This document shows, piece by piece, positions 1 to 6,186 of a stretch of 12,237 nt of DNA. Position 1 is the stretch's first letter. Every line of letters starts with the position of its first letter. The stretch covers positions 1 to 12,237 of the forward strand of contig JBFHRO010000092.1 in the NCBI GenBank assembly GCA_041591635.1. Direction: 5' to 3'. The DNA comes from JACKOD01 sp041591635. GTDB taxonomy: Bacteria; Pseudomonadota; Gammaproteobacteria; Pseudomonadales; Oleiphilaceae. The position numbers and the translations under genes are program-made. The notes under the pieces are model-generated. The model was not told the origin of the DNA and made no database searches. It saw only the letters and a program-made list of their open reading frames with translations.

Positions 1-321
1 CAGGCGGGCACCTGGGATGCCGGGGCGGTCAACTACAGCGTCTGGGAAGACGAACTGGCACGGGGTCTGATCGATACCGCCAAAGTCCGGGTGATCTGGA
101 CCACGCCGGCGTATCCTGATTATCAGTGGTCGATTCGCGGCGATGTCGATACCCGTTATGGCGCCGGCTTCAAGGCCCGGGTGCGTACTGCACTGTTGGA
201 AATGAAGGCGCCTGAGCTGTTAGAGGCCTTTCCGCGTTCGGCTTTCGTGCCGGCCAGTAACGAGGACTATGCGCCCATCGAGCAAACCGCCATCGAAATT
301 GGCCTGATGGATGCGCCCTGA
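1..321 (+). CDS. PhnD-like ABC transporter periplasmic binding protein, C-terminal part (5' end outside window)
   Basis: The reading frame is open from base 1 to the TGA at 319-321 and gives the last 106 residues; the start lies upstream of the window. The text NYSVWEDE followed by VRVIWTTPAYPDYQW is typical of the C-terminal lobe of PhnD-family proteins, which bind phosphonate, phosphite or related oxyanions in the periplasm and deliver them to an ABC importer. The ATPase and permease genes follow directly, and the ATPase start overlaps this stop (TGATG), so the genes are probably translationally coupled. The downstream SelD-associated oxidoreductase makes a selenium oxyanion a plausible ligand, because a PhnD subfamily has been annotated as putative selenate-binding from similar contexts. 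The ligand pocket, mostly in the missing part, cannot be inspected. The PhnD family is fairly sure; the ligand is not. Confidence 0.85.
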   Translation, partial: QAGTWDAGAVNYSVWEDELARGLIDTAKVRVIWTTPAYPDYQWSIRGDVDTRYGAGFKARVRTALLEMKAPELLEAFPRSAFVPASNEDYAPIEQTAIEIGLMDAP

Positions 322-986
322 TGTCGGTAGCCGCGCTGTTTGAGCTGCAGCAGGGATCGCTGGCCTACGGCGGGGAGCGGGTGCTGCGCGATATTGACTT
401 GCGCGTGATGCCGGGCGAGAAAATCGCCCTGCTCGGGCCCTCCGGAGCCGGCAAGACGACCCTGTTGCGCCAGTTGCGTCACCAGCAGGCGGCCAAGGTC
501 GCCTGGTGCCCGCAGCAACCGGGACTGGTGCCCATGCTGTCGGTGTTTCACAACATCTACATGGGGCAACTCGATGCCTGGCCCTGGTGGCGTAACCTCG
601 CCAATCTCGCCTGGCCGCTGCCGGGGCCGCGCGCCCAAATCCGTGCCCTGGCCACCGAGCTGGGCCTTGGTGACAAGCTGTTTACCTCGGTGGACCGGCT
701 TTCGGGCGGGCAGCAGTCGCGGGTGAGTCTGGGGCGGGCGCTGTACCAGCATCGGCCGGTGTTCATGGGGGATGAACCTGTCAGTGCCCTGGATGAATCC
801 CAGGCCGATCAGTTGCTGGGGCTGGTGCTGGCACGCCACGAGACCGCCGTGGTGGCCCTGCACGACGTAGCGCTGGCGCTGCGCCACTGTACCCGCATAG
901 TCGGGTTGCAGGGCGGCGAACTGGTGCTGGATTGCGCCAGCGAACGGCTGTCGGAGCAGGCCCTGCTTGCCTTTTACGCACACTAA
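321..986 (+). CDS. ABC transporter ATP-binding protein (PhnC-like, unusually compact)
   Basis: This 221-residue cytoplasmic ATPase should power the importer formed with its two neighbours. All catalytic motifs are present: Walker A GPSGAGKT at 39-46, Q-loop near PQQ at 64-66, signature LSGGQ at 127-131, Walker B VFMGDE at 147-152, D-loop SALD at 155-158 and the H-loop histidine at 181. The Walker A to Q-loop distance is only about 20 residues, where PhnC-type ATPases usually have about 40 to 45. The strand and loop that normally carry the 'G.v..dG' text are missing, while the frame and all other motifs are intact, so this looks like a compact variant rather than decay. Start ATG 321 shares its A with the preceding stop. 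The next gene begins 21 bases after the TAA. Confidence 0.92.
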   Translation: MSVAALFELQQGSLAYGGERVLRDIDLRVMPGEKIALLGPSGAGKTTLLRQLRHQQAAKVAWCPQQPGLVPMLSVFHNIYMGQLDAWPWWRNLANLAWPLPGPRAQIRALATELGLGDKLFTSVDRLSGGQQSRVSLGRALYQHRPVFMGDEPVSALDESQADQLLGLVLARHETAVVALHDVALALRHCTRIVGLQGGELVLDCASERLSEQALLAFYAH

Positions 987-1007
987 AGACGGTCGGCGGG
1001 GGATCGC

Positions 1008-2549
1008 ATGAGTCCAAACGCGCAGGCCGGTCTTGGTCAGCCGCCAGTGACGGGGCAAAGTTCCGCCACGGCGATTGTCCGCACCAGTGGCCTGTTTGTG
1101 CTGCTGGCCTTAGTGGCCTTGCCCTGGGCCGATTTTGCCATCAGCACCTCCGACCCCTGGCAGATACTTGGGCGCATGGGGTGGGGGCTGCTGACGCCGG
1201 ACTTCTCCCGCCCGGGTGACATTCTGGTCGCCCTGGCCAATACCCTGGCCTTTGCGTTGCAAGGAGTGATTCTGGGCGTGGCCGGCGGCTTTGTGCTGTC
1301 ACTGGGTTATACACTGGCGCCGGTGCGCGCCTTCGCTGCCTTTATTCGTGGTATTCACGAACTGTTCTGGGCCTTGCTGTTTATTCAGCTGGTGGGGCTT
1401 TCTCCGCTGGCCGGGGTGCTGGCGCTGGCCATTCCCTATGCCGGTACCTTTGCCAAAATCTACGGCGAACTCTACGAAGAGGTCGACCCGGCCTCGGCCC
1501 AGGCGCTGCCCGCCGGTGCGGGCTTTCTTTCGCGTTTTTTTTACACCTGTCTGCCCCAGGCGCTGCGTCCCATGCGCATCTACACCAGCTATCGTCTGGA
1601 GTGCGGTATTCGTGCTTCGGCGGTGTTGGGTTTTATTGGGCTGCCAACGCTTGGCTTTCATCTTGAAACCGCCTTGCGCCAGGGGATGTACAGTGAAGCG
1701 GCGGCATTGTTTTACGCGCTGGTGGTGGTGATTGCGACCCTGCGCTTTTGGCTTAAAGGGGTGCTTTTACCCTTGTATGCGGCGGCGGCTTTGTTCTGGT
1801 TGCCTCCGGTCGCAACGCTGGACTGGGCAGTGCTGGTGCGGTTTTTCACCGAGGATGTGGTGCCCCAGCCATGGCGCAGCCTGGGTGCCGATGCGGATTT
1901 CTGGCAATCGCTTGAAGTGCTTGGCCCCTGGCTGCAGAGGCTGTGGACACAGCAAGTCGCCCATGGTCTGGTAAACACTCTGGTGCTGGCCATTCTGGCG
2001 CTGATCGCTACCAGTGTCGTCACCTTGCTGTGGTTTCCGCTGATTTCGCCGCTGTTTGGCGGGCGCCTGCGCCGGGCAGGCGGGCATCTGTTTCTGGTGT
2101 GGATGCGCTGCGCCCCTGAATACCTGCTTGCCTTTGCCGGTTTGCTGCTGTGGGGGCCCAGCATGTTACCGGCGATGGTAGCGCTGGCCTTGCATAATGG
2201 GGCCATCATCGCCCATCTGGTCGGGCGCTACAGTGCCGGTATCGGCCTGCGTGACGATGCGGCCACGGGGATTAACCGTTATTTTTATGAAGTTCTGCCG
2301 CGCATTTATCGGCCCTTTATGGCCTTTACGCTTTACCGCTTTGAAATTCTGATGCGCGAAACCGCTTTGCTGGGCATGATTGGTGTTCCCACCCTTGGCT
2401 TTTACATTGATTCGGCCTTCAGCGAGTTCCGTTTTGATCGTGCCATGGTGTTGCTGCTGATTACGGCTATGCTGAACCTGCTGGTGGATGCGCTTGCGCG
2501 CCACCTGCGCCGTCGCCTGCATTTGTCGAGTCAGCCGGAAAGTCTGTAA
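1008..2549 (+). CDS. ABC transporter permease, two fused PhnE-like modules
   Basis: This 513-residue inner-membrane protein contains two permease modules in tandem, roughly residues 70-250 and 318-498. Each ends in an EAA-type coupling loop followed by nearly the same text: LGFIGLPTLGF at 207-217 and LGMIGVPTLGF at 455-465, each preceded by a 'LP..xRP' segment and a 'YR.E...R' segment. A single chain can therefore form the whole translocation pore, where PhnE-type permeases usually work as homodimers. The linker (about 250-318) holds a further hydrophobic segment. It should pair with the ATPase and PhnD-like protein just upstream. The ATG is preceded by a G-rich stretch at 998-1003 that can act as ribosome binding site. 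The stop is TAA, and the oxidoreductase begins 47 bases later. Family assignment is firm; substrate is unknown. Confidence 0.92.
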   Translation: MSPNAQAGLGQPPVTGQSSATAIVRTSGLFVLLALVALPWADFAISTSDPWQILGRMGWGLLTPDFSRPGDILVALANTLAFALQGVILGVAGGFVLSLGYTLAPVRAFAAFIRGIHELFWALLFIQLVGLSPLAGVLALAIPYAGTFAKIYGELYEEVDPASAQALPAGAGFLSRFFYTCLPQALRPMRIYTSYRLECGIRASAVLGFIGLPTLGFHLETALRQGMYSEAAALFYALVVVIATLRFWLKGVLLPLYAAAALFWLPPVATLDWAVLVRFFTEDVVPQPWRSLGADADFWQSLEVLGPWLQRLWTQQVAHGLVNTLVLAILALIATSVVTLLWFPLISPLFGGRLRRAGGHLFLVWMRCAPEYLLAFAGLLLWGPSMLPAMVALALHNGAIIAHLVGRYSAGIGLRDDAATGINRYFYEVLPRIYRPFMAFTLYRFEILMRETALLGMIGVPTLGFYIDSAFSEFRFDRAMVLLLITAMLNLLVDALARHLRRRLHLSSQPESL

Positions 2550-2585
2550 CCGGCAAAGGCGGCGACGCTTTATAACCACGACCAC

Positions 2586-2590
2586 GAGGA
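2586..2590 (+). promoter_or_regulatory. Ribosome binding site for the GTG-started oxidoreductase
   Basis: GAGGA lies six bases before the GTG at 2597. It supports that unusual start codon for the oxidoreductase; no upstream ATG in this frame has a comparable site. TATAAC at 2571-2576 resembles a -10 element, but I see no good -35 at a suitable distance, so an internal promoter is not claimed. Confidence 0.7.
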
Positions 2591-2596
2591 CTGCCA

Positions 2597-3760
2597 GTGA
2601 ATACCCATCCAGACTACGCAACCGTACCCGGTGCCAGGCATCTGGTGCTGATTGGGGGTGGTCACACGCATGCGCTGGTGTTGCTGCAGCTGGCGCAGCG
2701 ACCTTACCCCGATACCCGTGTCACCCTGATCTCCGAGGCCGATACCAGCCCCTATTCAGGCATGTTGCCGGGCATGGTTGCCGGCCACTATGCGCCTGCC
2801 GAGGCCCACATTGCCTTGCGCCCGCTCTGTGCGTTGGCGAAGGTGCGCTTGCTTGTAGGGCGGGTGGTGGCGGTGAATGCGATGTATCAGCAGGTTCAGC
2901 TCGAATCGGGAGAAAGCCTCGATTACGACCTGCTGAGCATTAACAGTGGCGCAACGCCCGATCTGGAGGTGGAAGGCGCGGGCGAGCATGCCATTGCGGT
3001 CAAGCCGATAGCCACTTTTTGGCCGCGCTGGCTTAAGGTGCGGGAGGCGCTGGCCAGGGCCGAGCGTGCGCATTCGCTGGCGGTGGTCGGCGGCGGAGCC
3101 GGCAGTGTCGAGCTGGCGCTGGCAATGGCTCAGAGTTTGCGCCCGTTACCCCTGCGCCATCACATTCGTATTGTGACCCGTGGCCCTGTGTTGCTTGAAG
3201 ACTATCCGCTGCCGATGCGCCGATGGCTCGCCAAACGCCTTATCCGCCATGGCGTGGTCGTCAGCTGTGCGGCAGAGGTGACGCGGGTGGGCTTGCAAGG
3301 ACTGGTGACCGGCACCGGTGCCCGGATTGCCGCCGACCATGTGTTCTGGTGTACCCAGGCCCGGGGCGCCCGCTGGCTTGCGGCTTCGGGGCTGCCGGTG
3401 ACGCCGAGGGGATTCTTGCGGGTGTCCTCCTGCCTGCAGTCGTTAGGCGATAACCGGGTGTTTGCGGCCGGTGACTGTGCCTGGATTGAAGGCGAAAACC
3501 TGCCCCGGGCGGGGGTGTATGCGGTGCGCCAGGCGCCGGTGCTGTACGCAAACCTTCAGGCCCGGTTGCAAGGCAACGAGCGATTGCAAAGTTATCAGCC
3601 GCAATCGCAGTTTTTGAGCCTGCTGGCCACCGGCGACAAAGACGCCGTTGGCGCACGCGGCGCAGTTTCGCTGGCCGGGCCCTGGGTTTGGCATTTGAAG
3701 GATTACATCGACCGCCGGTTTATGGCGCAGTTTCCCGCCGCCCAGGACACCGGCCTGTGA
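2597..3760 (+). CDS. FAD-dependent pyridine nucleotide-disulfide oxidoreductase of the SelD-associated family
   Basis: This 387-residue flavoprotein resembles the type II NADH dehydrogenase fold. The FAD-binding strand and loop is LVLIGGGHTH at 16-25. A second dinucleotide site, VVGGGAGSVE, lies at 163-172, and the C-terminal FAD contact FAAGDCAW at 289-296. SPYSGMLPGMVAGHY (51-65) and the ending KDYIDRRFM (368-376) are characteristic of the family found as the N-terminal half of bifunctional proteins whose C-terminal half is selenide, water dikinase (SelD). Here the protein stops before any SelD domain. The electron acceptor is unknown; a role in reducing an imported selenium compound is inferred from family and context only. 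It uses GTG with a GAGGA site six bases upstream and closes the plus-strand operon. Confidence 0.9.
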   Translation: MNTHPDYATVPGARHLVLIGGGHTHALVLLQLAQRPYPDTRVTLISEADTSPYSGMLPGMVAGHYAPAEAHIALRPLCALAKVRLLVGRVVAVNAMYQQVQLESGESLDYDLLSINSGATPDLEVEGAGEHAIAVKPIATFWPRWLKVREALARAERAHSLAVVGGGAGSVELALAMAQSLRPLPLRHHIRIVTRGPVLLEDYPLPMRRWLAKRLIRHGVVVSCAAEVTRVGLQGLVTGTGARIAADHVFWCTQARGARWLAASGLPVTPRGFLRVSSCLQSLGDNRVFAAGDCAWIEGENLPRAGVYAVRQAPVLYANLQARLQGNERLQSYQPQSQFLSLLATGDKDAVGARGAVSLAGPWVWHLKDYIDRRFMAQFPAAQDTGL

Positions 3761-3778
3761 GCCGGGGCGGTGTCCTGG
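3742..3778. terminator. Inverted repeat between convergent genes, possible bidirectional terminator
   Basis: CCAGGACACC (3742-3751) is an exact inverted match to GGTGTCCTGG (3769-3778), with one more G-C pair inside and a loop of about 15 bases. It overlaps the oxidoreductase stop codon and ends seven bases before the bestrophin-like gene's stop, so it could serve both convergent transcripts. Neither strand has a T-run after the stem, so it is not a classic intrinsic terminator. Confidence 0.5.
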
Positions 3779-3784
3779 TGCCCA

Positions 3785-4552
3785 TCAATCAAGCAGGCGT
3801 TTGGCGAAATGTTCGACATTGATGGTGATGTCGTCTTCCCCTATGCCATCGAACGGATTCTCAAGGTGATCCTGAATGTTTGACAGGCTTACCAGTACCA
3901 GCGAAAACAACACCGGCATCACATAGGTTACATGCGGTGAATACTCGGCGGCCTGATGGGCAAAATAGGGCCCGTACAAAATGGGCACTAACGAGATGAA
4001 TACCGAGCTGAAGGTGCGCAGGGTGCGCGGTGTGCGGTATTGATAGATATGCTTGGCCTCTTCGAAGGCGATGAGCATTTTGCTCAGATACTGATTGCAG
4101 CGGGAGACTTCGCCACTGGGCAGCCCCTGGCCGCGCAGATCCTCCTTGATGAAGCGCGACAGGTTCGAAAACGCCAGGTAAACCTGGGCTTCGTTTTGGC
4201 GCCCCTGGGCAAAAGTACCGGTAAAGAAGTTGCGGCAGGCACTGAGCAGCGCGAGGGTTTGGGCGCGGGCATTGTCAAGGCTGGCGGGCGAAGGGTTGTC
4301 GAGCCAGTCGCGGGCGACCAGAAACAGCGCATGACAGTGGGATTTGAGCGAGCCGTAATGACTCAGCGCGGTTTCGCGGCGCTTGTAAGCACCGTTGATC
4401 GAAAACACGATGGGAAAGATCACCGCCGTGGCAATCAGGGTCAGCGGGTATTCGGCCTTGATGTCCCAGGTAATGCACAGCCAGGTCGAGAGTATCGCCA
4501 GCAGGGTAATGATCAGGGTTTTGACGTTGATAATCAGCAGTATGCGTTTCAT
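3785..4552 (-). CDS. Bestrophin-like membrane protein (putative anion channel)
   Basis: This 255-residue protein has hydrophobic segments near residues 8-28 and 35-53, then a soluble helical middle, then two more at about 182-200 and 208-224. After the second segment comes GAYKRRETA, and after the last comes LENPFDGIGEDD (230-241). This matches the layout of bestrophins, pentameric anion channels with four such segments and an acidic 'NPFGEDDDD'-like motif after the last one. Here that motif carries an inserted GI and the rest is divergent, so the function as a channel is inferred. A good ribosome site (AAGAAGG) precedes the ATG. It is the last gene of a minus-strand trio and lies 73 bases after the hydrolase-like gene. 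An alternative description is an uncharacterised bestrophin-fold protein with no channel activity. Confidence 0.7.
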   Translation of the reverse strand: MKRILLIINVKTLIITLLAILSTWLCITWDIKAEYPLTLIATAVIFPIVFSINGAYKRRETALSHYGSLKSHCHALFLVARDWLDNPSPASLDNARAQTLALLSACRNFFTGTFAQGRQNEAQVYLAFSNLSRFIKEDLRGQGLPSGEVSRCNQYLSKMLIAFEEAKHIYQYRTPRTLRTFSSVFISLVPILYGPYFAHQAAEYSPHVTYVMPVLFSLVLVSLSNIQDHLENPFDGIGEDDITINVEHFAKRLLD

Positions 4553-4625
4553 GGCACCTTCTTGTGAATCACAAAGTGGGGGAGAGCGCCAATCGTCGGG
4601 CCACTGGCTCCGGCCAGCGACCTTT

Positions 4626-5327
4626 CTAGGTGCGGGTAAAGAGCGGCTTGCTGACCAGGAGCCGGGGTTGATCCAGCAGGATTTTCAGCGCGCTGTCCAG
4701 CCGTGGTGGCAAGGGGGTCGCCCATGCAAAGTAAAGCGCGAAACCCAGAAACAGTAAACTCGCCCACCAGCTCGACAGGCTCAGGGGTTTAAGTGCCGAA
4801 CCAAAGGAGCGTTTTACCTCCAGGTTTGAAAGATCAACGGCAAAACACTCATCGAGCACCAGATGGGTCAGGTAGCCGCAGCCAACCATGATGCCGGTAG
4901 CCCAGGCCAGATCAGGGGTAAAGGGGAGTAACAGCAGGCACAGGTACACGGTTCCCAGACCAAAGGTGATGGCGGCCAGCAGGGAGTGAAAGGCCCCGCG
5001 ATGCTCGGTCAGCCGCGCGAATAAACTCATCAGGCCCACACGAATCGCCAGAAACACCCCCAGCATGATGCCCCACATCACCAGCAAGGGTTGCTGTTTG
5101 ATGCTGAAAAGGCACAAAAAGGCGCCCAGCACACCCAGGGCAGTGAAGAGCCCGCGCAGGGTAGGTGTGTTGTCGGCGTCCAGATCCGGCAACAGCCCGC
5201 CGAGCGTCCCGGCGCCCCACAGCAGCATGCCTTGCGTCGGGGTGAACAGGCCGGTGAGTAAAAACGTTGAGGAAAGCAGGCCGGAAACGGCGGCGGCACC
5301 GCTTAGGTGCGTATTGAAGTTGGCCAT
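4626..5327 (-). CDS. YdjM-like membrane-bound putative metal-dependent hydrolase (DUF457 family)
   Basis: This 233-residue protein has several membrane segments and the conserved polar residues of the YdjM/DUF457 family: His7 in NTHLSGA, Asp48 and Asp50 in LLPDLDAD, HRGAFH at 109-114, and His155 with Asp159-Glu160 in YLTHLVLDE. These are thought to form a metal site near the membrane face; family members are called hydrolases, but no substrate has been shown. In E. coli ydjM belongs to the SOS regulon, yet I find no CTGT-N8-ACAG box upstream here. It follows the CDF exporter by 36 bases and precedes the bestrophin-like gene, suggesting one transcript. The ribosome site before the ATG is weak, so translation may depend on the upstream gene. 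Stop is TAG. Confidence 0.82.
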   Translation of the reverse strand: MANFNTHLSGAAAVSGLLSSTFLLTGLFTPTQGMLLWGAGTLGGLLPDLDADNTPTLRGLFTALGVLGAFLCLFSIKQQPLLVMWGIMLGVFLAIRVGLMSLFARLTEHRGAFHSLLAAITFGLGTVYLCLLLLPFTPDLAWATGIMVGCGYLTHLVLDECFAVDLSNLEVKRSFGSALKPLSLSSWWASLLFLGFALYFAWATPLPPRLDSALKILLDQPRLLVSKPLFTRT

Positions 5328-5363
5328 GTCAAGTGGTCATCCATGAAGTGGTGTGGCTCGGGT

Positions 5364-6014
5364 TTATCGGGCATTCAACTCGCTGCGGGCCTGGCGGATG
5401 ATCACCCGGGCCGAGCTGAGATTGAGGCCGGCCATGATAACGGCTACCGCAATGTCAGGAAAGGCGGTGGCCGTGCCCCACACGCCCAGCGCCGCCAGCA
5501 TCACCAGGGTGTTGCCGATCACATCGTTACGGCTGCAGAGCCACACCGAGCGCATGTTGGCGTCGCCATCACGAAAGCGGTAGAGCAAAAACAGTACGCT
5601 CAGATTGGCCAGCAGGGCCAGAAACCCCACCGCACCCATGGTCATGGCTTCTGGCTGGGCGCCACTGAACAGGATCCAGCCGGCCTGCGCCAGTACAAAA
5701 ACGCCATAACCCAGCATGGTAAAGCCCTTGACCAGCGCCGCCCGGGAGCGCCATACCGGCAGCAGGCCCAGCGCCGCCAGCGACAGGGCGTAGTTAAACG
5801 AGTCACCGAAGAAATCCAGCGCATCGGCCAGGAGTGCCGCCGAGTCGGCTTGCAGGCCAGCGATCATCTCCACCACGAACATGCTGAAATTGATCACCAG
5901 CGCCACCCAGAGTATTTTGGCGGCAGCCTGGGGCGCGCACGAGGCTCCGCCGCAATGGTCAGTCGCGCAGGAATCCTTGGCGGGGGCAGGGGTGTGGCAG
6001 CAGTGCTCGCTCAT
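5364..6014 (-). CDS. Cation diffusion facilitator (CDF) family metal exporter without C-terminal domain
   Basis: This 216-residue inner-membrane protein should export a divalent metal in exchange for protons. LLADALDFFGDSFNY (61-75) is the TM2 region with the metal-site pair Asp67-x3-Asp71. LCSRNDVIGN (159-168) is TM5, with Cys160-x3-Asp164 where typical zinc exporters have His-x3-Asp. The closing text PDIAVAVIMAGLNLSSA is the usual last helix. The chain ends soon after it, so the cytoplasmic dimerisation domain of YiiP or CzcD is missing. The N-terminus has five Cys and three His within 26 residues (Cys5, 6, 16, 21, 26; His4, 7, 20), a likely soft-metal binding tail. A MerR-type promoter lies upstream, so Cd, Pb or Zn export is a reasonable guess. 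Start ATG has a GGAG site nine bases upstream. Confidence 0.88.
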   Translation of the reverse strand: MSEHCCHTPAPAKDSCATDHCGGASCAPQAAAKILWVALVINFSMFVVEMIAGLQADSAALLADALDFFGDSFNYALSLAALGLLPVWRSRAALVKGFTMLGYGVFVLAQAGWILFSGAQPEAMTMGAVGFLALLANLSVLFLLYRFRDGDANMRSVWLCSRNDVIGNTLVMLAALGVWGTATAFPDIAVAVIMAGLNLSSARVIIRQARSELNAR

Positions 6015-6043
6015 GGTGCGGGTCTCCGGATGAATTGCCCAAG

Positions 6044-6075
6044 ATCATATAACCTGAGAGCCGATCCCGGGTCAA
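6044..6075 (-). promoter_or_regulatory. MerR-family-type promoter/operator of the CDF exporter gene
   Basis: Read on the minus strand, a -35 element TTGACC (6070-6075) is followed after 20 bases by a -10 element TATGAT (6044-6049); each matches the consensus at five of six positions. The long spacer holds an imperfect dyad at 6052-6072: ACCCGGGA, five bases, then TCTCAGGT, with six of eight positions inverted. A 19-20 base spacer occupied by a dyad starting with ACC inside the -35 is how MerR, CueR, ZntR and CadR promoters are built. Transcription would start near 6037 and leave a leader of roughly 23 bases before the exporter ATG. No regulator gene is in the window. Confidence 0.65.
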
Positions 6076-6099
6076 CCCGTTGCTGTCCACAGTCGTCGT

Positions 6100-6138
6100 C
6101 CGTGCCAGCACGGTCTTGTTCGTTACGCCGGTACCGGC
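6100..6138. promoter_or_regulatory. Two short perfect dyads in the dauA upstream region
   Basis: CCGTGC-CA-GCACGG (6100-6113) and GCCGGTACCGGC (6127-6138) are both perfect palindromes, 13 bases apart, in the 172-base divergent region on the dauA side. They could be operator sites or part of the dauA leader. I find no convincing sigma70 promoter for dauA: TAGTAT at 6147-6152 is a weak -10 with no good -35. GC-rich palindromes of this size also occur by chance. Confidence 0.3.
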
Positions 6139-6173
6139 CTTTGTTGTAGTATGTCGTGCTTGCACAACGAGCC

Positions 6174-6179
6174 GGGAGG
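6174..6179 (+). promoter_or_regulatory. Ribosome binding site that sets the dauA start
   Basis: GGGAGG lies seven bases before the ATG at 6187. An in-frame ATG at 6151 would add 12 residues, but it has no ribosome site and its extra residues do not resemble the start of DauA. The start at 6187 is therefore preferred. Confidence 0.8.
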
Positions 6180-6186
6180 TCGTTTC

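Noticed and set aside
267..1058. Long minus-strand open frames opposite the ABC ATPase (also opposite dauA at 6211-7122 and opposite the OmpA lipoprotein at 9205-10077)
   Set aside because: They are low-complexity Gln/His/Gly/Arg-rich shadows of GC-rich genes on the other strand, with no recognisable domain.
4562..4574. TTGTGAATCACAA palindrome upstream of the bestrophin-like gene as a CRP site
   Set aside because: The TGTGA and TCACA half-sites are separated by a single base, not the six needed for CRP.
4604..4617. CTGGC-TCCG-GCCAG hairpin between the YdjM-like and bestrophin-like genes as a terminator
   Set aside because: The stem is only five pairs and no T-run follows, so it does not argue against co-transcription.
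5331..5352. Direct repeat AAGTGGT (5331-5337 and 5346-5352) near the YdjM-like gene start as an operator
   Set aside because: Seven-base repeats are expected by chance and there is no promoter-like text around them.
6151..6186. Longer dauA start at ATG 6151, adding 12 residues
   Set aside because: There is no ribosome site before it, while GGGAGG sits at the right distance before ATG 6187, and the extra residues do not resemble DauA N-termini.
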